A stretch of 26,746 nucleotides of DNA, taken from positions 1 to 26,746 of the forward strand of contig DOUW01000280.1 of assembly GCA_003520365.1 (NCBI GenBank), read 5' to 3'. Origin of the DNA: Massilia sp. GTDB taxonomy: Bacteria > Pseudomonadota > Gammaproteobacteria > Burkholderiales > Burkholderiaceae_D. How positions within the stretch are numbered: position 1 is the stretch's first letter; every line of letters starts with the position of its first letter. The notes under the pieces were generated by a model that had not been told where the DNA came from, did no database searches, and was given only the letters and a program-made list of their open reading frames with translations. The translations under genes were made by a program, and so were the position numbers. Below are positions 15,926 to 23,889 of the stretch, piece by piece.

Positions 15926-17265
15926 TGCCTGCGCTTGCCGGCTCCGAGCTCGAAGCAACTGAAAAATCCATGAATCCGAATAAAATCTCTACCTTGCGGG
16001 GCAACTTTTCCCGGTTCATCGAGTGTCATGGCGGCTACGCTTTTTCGCTGGCGCCCGGGGGCAACGCCGTCGCCACATCTCGGCATCCCGACTTGCAGGC
16101 GCCCGCTGTGTTCTTTTTCGCGCACGCGAAACGAAAACCCCGGCTCGCCCTTAGAAGCGTGTGCGCCGGTCTCTGCATCCTGCTTGCGTCCTGCACCGAC
16201 ACGAAGCATCTGTATGTGGCCACAACGGGCTCGGACGCGAACGCGGGAACGCAAGGAGAGCCGTTCCTGACGATCGCGCACGCCGATTCGCGCGCGCGTC
16301 CTGGCTACACGATTCACGTCGCGCCGGGTACCTACAAGGTCGCTGCGCCGTCGAAGCTCAGCGCCGGCATCCTCACCAGCATGAATGGCACGCCGACCGA
16401 GCGCATCAAATTCGTTTCGGATGTTAAATGGGGCGCCAAGATCGTGTTCTCGGGCACCGGCATCGCTTGGCACTCGAAGGGCGCATACGTCGACATCGAA
16501 GGTTTCGACATCACCGGTACAGGTCGCATCGGCATTCTCGCCGAGGGCGGCAACGAGAAGATCACCAACAATTTTGTTCACGACCTGCAGGTCAGCGGCG
16601 GCTGCAATGGCGGTGGCGGCGCTGGCATCGATGTCTGGGGCCCGGTGGGGGGCGCTGTCATCGACGCCAATGTCGTCAGAAACATCGGTGTCCAATGGCT
16701 TGCTGCCCGCAGCTGCAACACCGTGCAGGGGATTTACGTCGCTAACCGGAACAACCGGGTGTCGAATAACGTCATTTCGGGCGTGGCTTCGGTGGGCATC
16801 AACAGTTGGCACGGCGCGACCGATTCCACGATCGTCAACAACACCATTTTTAATTCGAAGATGGGCATCGTGATCGGACACGGCGACAGCGGCGCGACAG
16901 CCGCCGGCACCAGCAACAACTACGTTGCCAACAATATCGTGTACCGGAATGGCCACGGCATCACCGAAATGGGCAAAGTGGGCCGCAACAACCGTTATGC
17001 CGATAACCTGGTTCATTCCAACGACATCGATTGGCGCGTAAAAGGCGCCGTCAGCGGCACGATCTCTGCCGATCCGCTCTTTGTCGACTACCAGGCCAAC
17101 GGCGCCGGCGATTATCGCCTCCAACGCACGTCGCCGGCCAGCGGCAAAGGCGCCAGTGCGCATCTATTCCTGGCGGCCCCCTCGAGATCGGTCGATGGCA
17201 GTCCCACAGATCGAGGCATGTCCGAACGCGAAGAAAGTCCGGGCCTTGCCCCTGACAAGAATTAA
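15925..17265 (+). CDS. Right-handed parallel beta-helix lipoprotein (polysaccharide lyase/epimerase-like fold)
   Basis: 446 aa from the ATG at 15925, which overlaps the previous stop (TAATG). The start is uncertain: a clear lipoprotein signal (RLALRSVCAGLCILLASC, lipobox LASC, Cys90) appears only around residue 73, so a GTG at 16108 or the ATG at 15970 may be real. The mature part opens with LYVATTGSDANAGTQ and HVAPGTYKV, the usual start of secreted beta-helix (DUF1565-like) proteins, followed by many coils such as ITNNFVHDL, VSNNVISGV, IVNNTIFNS and VANNIVYRN, and ends with ADPLFVDYQ..GDYRLQ. Such folds bind, cleave or epimerise polysaccharides. Likely membrane-anchored in the periplasm, acting on the polymer made here. 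No catalytic residues could be assigned. Confidence 0.78.
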   Translation: MPALAGSELEATEKSMNPNKISTLRGNFSRFIECHGGYAFSLAPGGNAVATSRHPDLQAPAVFFFAHAKRKPRLALRSVCAGLCILLASCTDTKHLYVATTGSDANAGTQGEPFLTIAHADSRARPGYTIHVAPGTYKVAAPSKLSAGILTSMNGTPTERIKFVSDVKWGAKIVFSGTGIAWHSKGAYVDIEGFDITGTGRIGILAEGGNEKITNNFVHDLQVSGGCNGGGGAGIDVWGPVGGAVIDANVVRNIGVQWLAARSCNTVQGIYVANRNNRVSNNVISGVASVGINSWHGATDSTIVNNTIFNSKMGIVIGHGDSGATAAGTSNNYVANNIVYRNGHGITEMGKVGRNNRYADNLVHSNDIDWRVKGAVSGTISADPLFVDYQANGAGDYRLQRTSPASGKGASAHLFLAAPSRSVDGSPTDRGMSEREESPGLAPDKN

Positions 17266-17286
17266 TTCCGTACTTAGGTAATTCAA

Positions 17287-17343
17287 ATGAGCCTCATGCC
17301 AGTCGAAGAGCCTTGCCCCGAACGCCTGGAGCCAATCAAATGA
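17287..17343 (+). CDS. 18-codon ORF overlapping the next glycosyltransferase start (possible leader)
   Basis: ATG at 17287 is preceded by TTAGGT at a suitable distance. The ORF encodes MSLMPVEEPCPERLEPIK, and its TGA (17341-17343) overlaps the ATG (17340) of the glycosyltransferase as ATGA. The ribosome binding site of the glycosyltransferase (GGAG, 17328-17331) lies inside it. This arrangement would couple translation of the two. It may also be the decayed end of a lost gene. Only the layout supports it. Confidence 0.35.
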   Translation: MSLMPVEEPCPERLEPIK

Positions 17344-18569
17344 ATATCGTGCTGATCAATCACTATGCCGGCTCGCCACGGCATGGCATGGCCTACCGCC
17401 CCTATTACCTGGCGCGCGAATGGGTACGTGCAGGACATCGCGTACACATCCTTGCCGCGGACCACTCGCATATCCGTGCCCGCCAACCTGAGCTGGCCGG
17501 CGCGGCGCGCCTTGACGAAGACATCGACGGCATCGGGTACAGCTGGTATCGCACGCCGGCCTATCGCGGCAATGGCATCGGACGCGTCAGGAACATGGCC
17601 GCCTTCGTCACCGCCTTGTATCGAGACAGCAGGCAGATAGCGCAAACATACAAACCGGACGTTGTTATCGCCTCGAGCACTTATCCAATGGACATCTGGC
17701 CGGCACACCGCATTGCCAGGCTGGCCAAGGCCAGGTTGCTGTTCGAGGTACACGACCTGTGGCCGCTGTCGCCCATGGAGCTTGGTGGCATGTCGAAGTG
17801 GCATCCTTTCATCATGCTGGTGCAGCAGGCCGAGGATTACGCTTACCGCCATGCCGACCGGGTGGTCTCGATGCTTCCGAAGGTACGCGAATACATGATG
17901 TCGCGCGGACTGGCGCCGGAGAAGTTGCACTTCGTGCCAAATGGGATCGACCCGGCCGAGTGGCTGGCAGGCAGTCCGGAGCTGCCGGACCAGGTCGACC
18001 AACTTCTCGGCAGGCTTCGCGCACAAGGCAATGCCATCCTCGGCTATGCCGGTACCCACGGCGTGTCGAACGCGCTCGACAATGTGCTGGACGCAGCCAA
18101 ACTGATGCAAGGCGAAAAGGTCGCGTTCGTGCTGGTCGGCGGCGGACCAAGCAAGGATAGTCTGCAGCAACGCGCATCGCGCGAAAAACTGGGCAATATC
18201 CACTTCCTGGATCCGGTCAAGAAGAGCCAGATTCCGGCCCTGTTGAAGTGCTTCGACATCGCCTACATCGGTTGGCATCGGCATCCGCTATACCGTTTCG
18301 GCATCGCCCCGAACAAGCTGATGGATTACATGATGGCAGCCCGTCCGGTGTTGCACGCGGTCGCGGCAGGAAACGACCCAGTCCGGGAGGCCGGCTGCGG
18401 CATGACCGTCGAGCCTGACGATCCGCAGGCGGCAGTTCGAGGCATTCGGGCTCTGCTGGCCCTGTCTGCCGACGAGCGTCGTGCGATGGGAGAAAGAGGC
18501 AGGGCTTTCGTACTCGAGAACCTCACCTACCCGGTGCTGGGTCAACGGTTTCTTGCTGCGTGTACCTGA
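17340..18569 (+). CDS. WbuB-like GT4-family glycosyltransferase
   Basis: 409 aa. The ATG at 17340 follows GGAG at eight bases; a TTG at 17313 is less likely. It begins MNIVLINHYAGSPRHGMAYR, typical of the WbuB-like GT4 group. The N-lobe has VIASSTYPMDIWPA and FEVHDLWPLSP (135-145), the hinge FVPNGIDP (198-205), and the C-lobe GYAGTHG..NALD, LVGGGPSKD and FGIAPNKLMDYMMAARPVLHA with a KLMDYM replacing the FEYM of the EX7E region. Members of this group add amino-deoxy sugars such as FucNAc to lipid-linked acceptors, which would fit a cluster with a 4,6-dehydratase, but specificity is inference. It acts at the inner face of the inner membrane. Confidence 0.88.
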   Translation: MNIVLINHYAGSPRHGMAYRPYYLAREWVRAGHRVHILAADHSHIRARQPELAGAARLDEDIDGIGYSWYRTPAYRGNGIGRVRNMAAFVTALYRDSRQIAQTYKPDVVIASSTYPMDIWPAHRIARLAKARLLFEVHDLWPLSPMELGGMSKWHPFIMLVQQAEDYAYRHADRVVSMLPKVREYMMSRGLAPEKLHFVPNGIDPAEWLAGSPELPDQVDQLLGRLRAQGNAILGYAGTHGVSNALDNVLDAAKLMQGEKVAFVLVGGGPSKDSLQQRASREKLGNIHFLDPVKKSQIPALLKCFDIAYIGWHRHPLYRFGIAPNKLMDYMMAARPVLHAVAAGNDPVREAGCGMTVEPDDPQAAVRGIRALLALSADERRAMGERGRAFVLENLTYPVLGQRFLAACT

Positions 18570-18720
18570 CGATCACGCCGGCGGCGGCACGCAGCCGGCA
18601 CGGCTCGCGCCACAGGGTCGCGGCCCAGTCTCGCGGCACGTCGCCAGAAACTGGCTACAGGCTTGTTGTGCTCATCGGAACAGCACTTCTTCGAAAGACC
18701 ATGCATCAAAAGGCTGAAGA

Positions 18721-19284
18721 ATGATGAAACGCGCTTTCGACTTACTGTTGGGACTGGCAGCTTCGGTCATTTTCGTTCTTCCCTTGCTGATCTTCGCATT
18801 ACTGGTCAAGCTGACCTCCCAGGGACCGGCACTGTACTGGTCGCACCGGGTGGGCCGAAACAATGTGCTTTTCTCGATGCCGAAGCTGCGCACCATGCGC
18901 GTAGGAACGCAAGTCGTGGCGACCCACCTCCTGCAAAATCCCGATCAATACCTGACGCCGATTGGCGGCTTCCTGCGCAAGTCGAGCCTGGACGAATTGC
19001 CGCAGTTGTGGTGCATCTTGCGCGGCGACATGAGCGTTGTCGGGCCAAGGCCAGCACTGTTCAACCAGGAGAATCTGATCGAGATGCGCACCAAGAAGGG
19101 AGTCCATGCGATTCGTCCGGGCCTGACCGGCTGGGCACAGATCAACGGCCGCGACGAGTTGCCGATCCCCGAGAAAGTGGCGCTGGATGTCTACTATCTG
19201 CGGCGCCAGTCACTGGCCTTCGACATCAAGATCATTCTCCTCACCTTCATCAAGGTTCTGCGCCGCGACGGCATCACCCACTAG
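18721..19284 (+). CDS. Initiating phosphoglycosyl transferase, PglC-like monotopic sugar transferase
   Basis: 187 aa, the small monotopic PGT size. One hydrophobic re-entrant N-terminal segment (about 8-30) follows MMKRAFDLLLGLAAS. Catalytic core: SHRVGRNNVLFSMPKLRTMR (41-60), SLDELPQLW with the Asp91-Glu92 dyad, GDMSVVGPRPAL (102-113) and RPGLTGWAQINGRD (132-145). Such enzymes transfer a phospho-sugar from a UDP-sugar to undecaprenyl phosphate, starting the repeat unit. With the WbpM-type dehydratase in the operon, the first sugar is probably a 6-deoxy-HexNAc such as QuiNAc or a bacillosamine-like residue (inference). It is preceded by 151 nt without a gene and is the last gene of the plus-strand run. 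The start could also be the next codon (18724). Confidence 0.93.
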   Translation: MMKRAFDLLLGLAASVIFVLPLLIFALLVKLTSQGPALYWSHRVGRNNVLFSMPKLRTMRVGTQVVATHLLQNPDQYLTPIGGFLRKSSLDELPQLWCILRGDMSVVGPRPALFNQENLIEMRTKKGVHAIRPGLTGWAQINGRDELPIPEKVALDVYYLRRQSLAFDIKIILLTFIKVLRRDGITH

Positions 19285-20036
19285 GAGCGGCCGATAAGGC
19301 CTACGGGTAGAGCAATACCGCCGCCCGACACGCCACCGGACCGGAAAGCCTGTGGCGCGGGCGCGGTATAACGCAGCCACGGAAATACAATGTAACGATG
19401 GCAGTTGGTCAGGCGCTTCAAACCTGACACATTCGCCTTCGCGATAGAGCCAGCAAGCGCTCATCCCTGCGCCGCCACGGCGCTCGGCGCGGCTTCGGCT
19501 CGGCTGTTTTTCTGCGACGCATCGGATACGACAGCCATGCACGCAGCTGAAGTCGCTCACAGGCGCGACCAGCAAGGCTCTTGATCAAATGGGGCTTAGC
19601 GCTCGACAAATACCTTGCCGAAGGATGAACGGCGAGCAGCAATCCCGGTCTGCCAAGTGCGGACAAACTGCTGCCGAGCATCAGGCAGCGGCGCCGAGTC
19701 TTGCCTCACGGCAGGACAGTCGGATGCATCGGCCACACAGCCGCGAAATGCCGAACGTATGTCGCCAGCGCGCACAAGACCGCACATTGGTGGCGTCAAG
19801 AGAGCGTGGGACGTTCTCAGCCAGTAAGCTTGCTGCACCGACGATCGGCACACGCCTCGCCTTTCAGCGGCGATCAGGAAGAAGGTATCGACGCCCGCGC
19901 TTGGAGACAAGGTCGCGCCACCTGGTCGCTCGTCGTAGAGGGCACCGATAGCACAGGCTGCAAGGCGAGCTCGATTGCATCGAGGATGGCGGAAACAGTC
20001 GAAGACGCCCGGCATGACACTGCCAGACAGCCCGCC
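19285..20036. other. Gene-poor 752-bp stretch between converging genes
   Basis: It lies between the plus-strand PGT and the minus-strand PAP2 gene. The open frames inside it show no family motif, no good ribosome binding site and atypical residue mixes, so I annotate none. A small hairpin (GTCAGG 9-nt CCTGAC, 19408-19428) occurs, but no U-tract. The stretch seems lower in GC than the cluster to its left. Decayed mobile DNA or a lost gene is possible, but no transposase motif or terminal inverted repeat could be shown. Confidence 0.4.
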
Positions 20037-20669
20037 CTACCTTTTCAATGGGGGGTGAGCCTCGCATATCAGTTTCCCCGTCCATTGATAAGGCCGGTCT
20101 CGCCCGGACAAGTAAAGCGCAACGTCCACAAGACGGTGGTTAATGGATGATGGCTTAAGAATGAAGATCAGGACAAAGGCGCCAATGCAAAGCGGAACGG
20201 CCCACCAAGTCACCCGAGGTGTCGGAGACATCATGGCGATGCGTATATAGCCAAGGCTAATCAAGCTGCCCAACATAAAGCTGGCAATTACTTCCGATGC
20301 CGTGTGATATTCAAAATGAACCAGCAACACGCCAAGAGCGGCGCTGCTCCAGATTCCGAAAAGCACACCTGCTCTGCGCCAGCCCGCCGGAGCGCTCTGA
20401 AGCACCACAAAAAACAGGACGGGAATGACGGCCGTGGCGCACAGGGCATGCCCACTCAGCGCCTTGAAATCGATCGACGGAATCCCTGCGTCCCAACCAA
20501 GAAACGCTATTTTTGACAGGGCCACCAGGCTTAAGCCGGCGAGGAACATGAGGCACCAATACAGCGCCATCTTCCAGGCCCGCGCCGTGAGCAACCATGC
20601 TGCGATCGCCGCGGCCAGAGGAAGCGCGATTGCCGTATGGCCAATATCGATTATTAGCTTCCAATACAT
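20037..20669 (-). CDS. Divergent PAP2-superfamily membrane phosphatase
   Basis: 210 aa with about six hydrophobic segments. PAP2 motifs are partly kept: DFKALSGHALCAT (67-79) with the SGH motif (C2), and VHFEYHTASEVIAS (117-130) with the C3 His122, where the usual Asp is Glu126 and the arginine is absent. C1 is reduced to Lys53 in ALSKIAFLGWDAGIP. Members dephosphorylate lipid phosphates such as undecaprenyl diphosphate, so recycling the carrier used by this pathway is a reasonable role. It follows the Wzy gene by 213 nt on the same strand. A 6-bp hairpin (20673-20688) sits just ahead of its ATG, and no normal ribosome binding site is seen. Activity is less certain than the fold. Confidence 0.7.
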   Translation of the reverse strand: MYWKLIIDIGHTAIALPLAAAIAAWLLTARAWKMALYWCLMFLAGLSLVALSKIAFLGWDAGIPSIDFKALSGHALCATAVIPVLFFVVLQSAPAGWRRAGVLFGIWSSAALGVLLVHFEYHTASEVIASFMLGSLISLGYIRIAMMSPTPRVTWWAVPLCIGAFVLIFILKPSSINHRLVDVALYLSGRDRPYQWTGKLICEAHPPLKR

Positions 20670-20672
20670 GAT

Positions 20673-20688
20673 AAAGGTATCAACCTTT
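20673..20688 (-). promoter_or_regulatory. Hairpin directly upstream of the PAP2 start
   Basis: AAAGGT TGAT ACCTTT on the minus strand forms a 6-bp stem with a 4-nt loop ending 3 nt before the ATG. The AAAGG that could act as a Shine-Dalgarno lies in the 5' arm, 14 nt from the ATG, and would be paired in the hairpin. This could limit translation. Confidence 0.35.
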
Positions 20689-20882
20689 CAAAAGACCAGC
20701 ACGATGCGATCGTCTGCCGGGAGGGCCGACATGGAAACCATCCTGGCCCTCGTGTCGTGACGCCACACCAACAGGATCCCGATCACTATTGCTTTACACC
20801 GTGCATGATCGCGTCCGACGCAATCGACAACAAAACCATCAAGTTTGCTGGTCAACAAATCGCAGACAAGCGCAAGCCTTGA

Positions 20883-22112
20883 TCAGCTCAATTGCTGGCC
20901 GACGGCGGCCTGGCGTCTCATATTGTCTCGCCCATATCGATACCTTGCGAAGGCGCCGAGTGCGGCGCCGAAACCCATGTCCGGGACGGCTTTCGCCGTC
21001 AGTGCCCAGAGGATCGAGATGCACACGAAAGAACAGGCGATAAGGAATTCACCAGACTTTTTTCGTGAGAAGTATCCGTCTGCAAGTAGATACAATGCCG
21101 GCCAGACCAATAACGCAGCGAAAAAGACGAAACCGACCAATCCGAAATCCACCCAGGCACACAATATATTGTGTGCATAATGGCCATCCGCATAACTGCC
21201 GAAATCACCAAAGGCGGGATTTTCGGTAATCGTGCGCCAGGCTTCCCGTGAGAGCTGCTCTCGGGCCACACCCGAACTGGAATGGGATAAATCGAACAGC
21301 TGCAAGATCCGGTTATCCGGCAACATGCCGATGATAGACTCCGCATTCAGGCCCAACCAAGCCAAAAGAAAAAAGACAAGCATTATCGAATAAAACTTGT
21401 TCTTTGCATAGTAAAGCTCGATAACTGGAATTAAAAACAGCACCGCCGAAAATTCACTACGGGCGCCATTCAAAAACAGGCTGGAGATCGCCAGGCCATA
21501 GAGCAGGACGCGCACCCCGATGGATTTAACGACGCAAACCACGATCAGGAATCCGTAGATGTAAGAACGAGCAAAACCTTGATAGGTCGCAAGGCTGTCG
21601 GGGTTTGTGGCTTCATCCAGGGAGCGCAAATAGAAGAATCCGTCTATGGAAAAATAGAAGGTGATTGCCGACATCAGGAAAAGCGCTGCCCCAGCCAGAA
21701 GCCCGAACAGCCTGTCATTCAAATCCATCATCCTGAAAATAATGAAGGTATCGATACAAAAAATAAGACTGAATATATACCGTTGCAAAATCATTCTATT
21801 CGCGCCGGCAGCAAAGTTTGCGGCGAACACCAGGCTGTAGTAGGCGACAAACAGAGCAAAATAAAAATCCGTGCTGGCAAAATATTTCTTGTCTTTTTTT
21901 ACGGCCAGTAAGTAGAAACACATCAAGGGCGGCGTCAGCATGAGCGCGACGGGAGAGAAATAGCCTCCTAACACGGCGGGAATGAAGCCGAGCCCTAGTA
22001 AGGTATGGTAGAAAAAAAATCCAGGAAACAGCAGAAGAAACGCCAGATGGACGGTGATTCTCCCGTCTATGGCAACCCATGACCGGCTTGGACGAATATC
22101 TAGTGCATGCAT
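20883..22112 (-). CDS. Wzy-type O-antigen/exopolysaccharide polymerase
   Basis: 409 aa, ATG at 22112. About ten to twelve hydrophobic segments cover the protein. A central segment LFLNGARSEFSAVLF is followed by a large polar loop (about 270-315: ILQLFDLSHSSSGVAREQLS, AWRTITENPAFGDFGSYADG) and HYAHNILCAWVDFGLVGFV. The Arg in the NGARSE helix plus the loop with GxxYxHN is the pattern of Wzy/WaaL-type polymerases and ligases. Next to a Wzx gene, the polymerase role is preferred: it joins lipid-linked repeat units in the periplasm. It lies 42 nt after wzx on the same strand. Sequence is AT-richer than the sugar-nucleotide genes, as usual for wzx/wzy. Sequence alone cannot exclude a ligase. Confidence 0.82.
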   Translation of the reverse strand: MHALDIRPSRSWVAIDGRITVHLAFLLLFPGFFFYHTLLGLGFIPAVLGGYFSPVALMLTPPLMCFYLLAVKKDKKYFASTDFYFALFVAYYSLVFAANFAAGANRMILQRYIFSLIFCIDTFIIFRMMDLNDRLFGLLAGAALFLMSAITFYFSIDGFFYLRSLDEATNPDSLATYQGFARSYIYGFLIVVCVVKSIGVRVLLYGLAISSLFLNGARSEFSAVLFLIPVIELYYAKNKFYSIMLVFFLLAWLGLNAESIIGMLPDNRILQLFDLSHSSSGVAREQLSREAWRTITENPAFGDFGSYADGHYAHNILCAWVDFGLVGFVFFAALLVWPALYLLADGYFSRKKSGEFLIACSFVCISILWALTAKAVPDMGFGAALGAFARYRYGRDNMRRQAAVGQQLS

Positions 22113-22154
22113 GATGTGCCGCCGCGTGAACGCGTGTTCCGTAATGAACGATTG

Positions 22155-23432
22155 TCAATCGGTGGCCGTATCTCGCACCCGTTCACGCGGCGACTCGGCG
22201 TTCTGAGCGAACCGGTGCGACATGTACAGGTAGACGAAGTACAGAAGCGAATAACTGATCGTGTAATTCCAGAGTACTTGCGTCAGCGAGTACGGGGCAA
22301 GGAATACTGTGATCGTGGTAATGAACAGGGCAATCTGCCACACGAACTCTATCTTTTGCTTACCCGCGACAAAAAACACGTAGCTCAGTGGGCTTGCCAC
22401 GAAGTTCAGGAAGTACAGTGGCGCCAGGATGCGTGCAAATTCCCCTGCCCCGCGCCACGGCTCACCGAATACCCAGGCGCAAAGATCTGGAGCAAAAGCA
22501 AAGATGAACACTGCCGGACCGCAGCCCAGCAGGACAAGCGCTTTGAACGTGCTGCGGTAGGCTTTCTTGCAGTTTCCCAGCGTCTGGAATTCGTGCACCG
22601 CCTGACGCTTGAAAACCTCCAGCACGGAGGCCGCCAGCAGGGAAATCGGTGCTGTCAAAATTCGCTCGGTCAAAGCAAACAGGCCGGCGGCGACGAAGCC
22701 ATACTTTGCACCGATCACAAACAACGGAAATTTCCCCGCCGCCATATTGAGCAGGCCTGCCGGCAAGGAAAAACGCCAGAACGATCGATGCTTTTCGAGA
22801 TAGTTGCGCTGAGCGATACTGGGTTTCAGGGCAATGCTGGGACGCGGCGGCGACAAAAGAATGATGGCTGCCGTCACGCCAACGGCCAGTCCGATAATCT
22901 GACCGGCCAACAAGGCTGTCCCGCCGACGCCGACGAACAGCAGGACAAGCTGGCCTAGCGCTATGGCGCCCGCGCCGAAGACTTTTACCAACGCTGCCTT
23001 GCCAAATGCACGATAGGAAGTCGCATATGCGCTGGCTGTGTGGCTGTACGCGGTCAGCCAGGTGCCAATGCCAATCGTCAGCAAGCCAAACCAGGACATA
23101 TTCTGCGCTTGTGGAAGGCCGCCTAGCCGTGCGATAACCGCGCAGAGCGTCATGACGATCGCGAGCAAAGTCGAGAAGTAGGCGACCACGCTAAAGCAGG
23201 TCTGCTGGGCGCTGGCTTCATGATCGAGGATCATTGCGGCCTCGAGCCGGAGGGTTGCAACCGTGGAAGCAATAGCGATGACACCCAGCCAGATACTGAA
23301 CGCTCCCATATCCGCCGGCGTCGCCAGGCGCGTGATGAGCGGAGCAATCAACAAGGGTAATGCTTGCGCCACGACGGTGCCCGTGAGAACCGTGGCGGCA
23401 TGTTTCCAAAAGACAGGCAAGGTTGCAAGCAT
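22155..23432 (-). CDS. Wzx-type lipid-linked oligosaccharide flippase
   Basis: 425 aa; the ATG at 23432 has GAAGAG six bases upstream. About twelve hydrophobic segments are spread over the protein. The N-terminal WKHAATVLTGTVVAQALPLL and LATPADMGAFSIWLGV are the classic start of the polysaccharide biosynthesis (MOP/Wzx) family, and FWRFSLPAGLLNMAAGKFP around the middle marks the second half of the pseudo-duplication. It moves the undecaprenyl-linked repeat unit from the cytoplasmic to the periplasmic side of the inner membrane. It is the first gene of a minus-strand group with Wzy and the PAP2 phosphatase, opposite in direction to the sugar and GT genes, so it has its own promoter in the divergent 800-bp gap. 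Confidence 0.88.
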   Translation of the reverse strand: MLATLPVFWKHAATVLTGTVVAQALPLLIAPLITRLATPADMGAFSIWLGVIAIASTVATLRLEAAMILDHEASAQQTCFSVVAYFSTLLAIVMTLCAVIARLGGLPQAQNMSWFGLLTIGIGTWLTAYSHTASAYATSYRAFGKAALVKVFGAGAIALGQLVLLFVGVGGTALLAGQIIGLAVGVTAAIILLSPPRPSIALKPSIAQRNYLEKHRSFWRFSLPAGLLNMAAGKFPLFVIGAKYGFVAAGLFALTERILTAPISLLAASVLEVFKRQAVHEFQTLGNCKKAYRSTFKALVLLGCGPAVFIFAFAPDLCAWVFGEPWRGAGEFARILAPLYFLNFVASPLSYVFFVAGKQKIEFVWQIALFITTITVFLAPYSLTQVLWNYTISYSLLYFVYLYMSHRFAQNAESPRERVRDTATD

Positions 23433-23522
23433 ATACGCTCTTCACAGAATGTGGACCGAGAGTTCCTTCGGCATTTTCAAACAAAACCTTGGTAATTTTT
23501 TACAAGAAAGATTAGTGCCCAA

Positions 23523-23564
23523 CAATCCAATACGATTGTCTTGTTTTTAAGGATTATTGGATTG
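23523..23564. repeat. 10-bp perfect inverted repeat with nested 6-bp repeat
   Basis: CAATCCAATA (23523-23532) is mirrored as TATTGGATTG (23555-23564) with a 22-nt spacer. A second inverted pair ACAATC/GATTGT (23522-23527 and 23534-23539) shares the left arm. It lies 90-130 bp upstream of the wzx ATG, so a regulator site is possible. Confidence 0.6.
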
Positions 23565-23566
23565 AT

Positions 23567-23596
23567 GAGCATCAATTCTGACCTGCGCTGATGCTC
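23567..23596. repeat. 8-bp perfect inverted repeat
   Basis: GAGCATCA (23567-23574) and TGATGCTC (23589-23596) with a 14-nt spacer, directly following the 10-bp inverted repeat. No U-tract, so not a terminator. Confidence 0.5.
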
Positions 23597-23863
23597 GGAC
23601 TGAGTTTCCTTGTTTCATTTTACGCAGCCTGTAAACGCGATTCCTTATCGGGCGTGAAAGCTTGTTCCACCTGCATGTCATTCGACCGAAAAATACATCG
23701 ACGCCCTTAAGGATTCCGCAAGGCCCGGCACGCCGATGAACATCTTTCTCGCCAGCATAAGTGACGAAATGCTGGAAGAAAATATTGTGTTTGGCGCCAC
23801 AAGCCGATATCCGATGGCGAACCGGCCTGTTATTTCGCCCCGTCGAAAAAAACCGTTTGAGTA

Positions 23864-23889
23864 AATTCAAGGCGCTAGCGCGCCGAATT
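23864..23889. repeat. Interrupted palindrome
   Basis: AATTC (23864-23868) and GGCGC (23871-23875) are mirrored by GCGCC (23880-23884) and GAATT (23885-23889), a ten-pair stem with a two-base bulge and a 4-nt loop. No U-tract follows on either strand. Confidence 0.5.

Noticed and set aside
15904..17163. Minus-strand 419-codon open frame opposite the beta-helix gene
   Set aside because: No recognisable motif and no supported ribosome binding site; the plus strand carries the signal peptide and beta-helix coils.
18570..18720. Hairpin-rich gap before the PglC-like gene, considered as a terminator
   Set aside because: GCCGGC repeats can pair, but no U-tract follows, so neither termination nor a promoter can be supported.
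19596..20015. Minus-strand 139-codon frame in the gene-poor stretch, considered as a transposase remnant
   Set aside because: No DDE or other transposase motif, no terminal inverted repeats and no target duplication could be found by eye.
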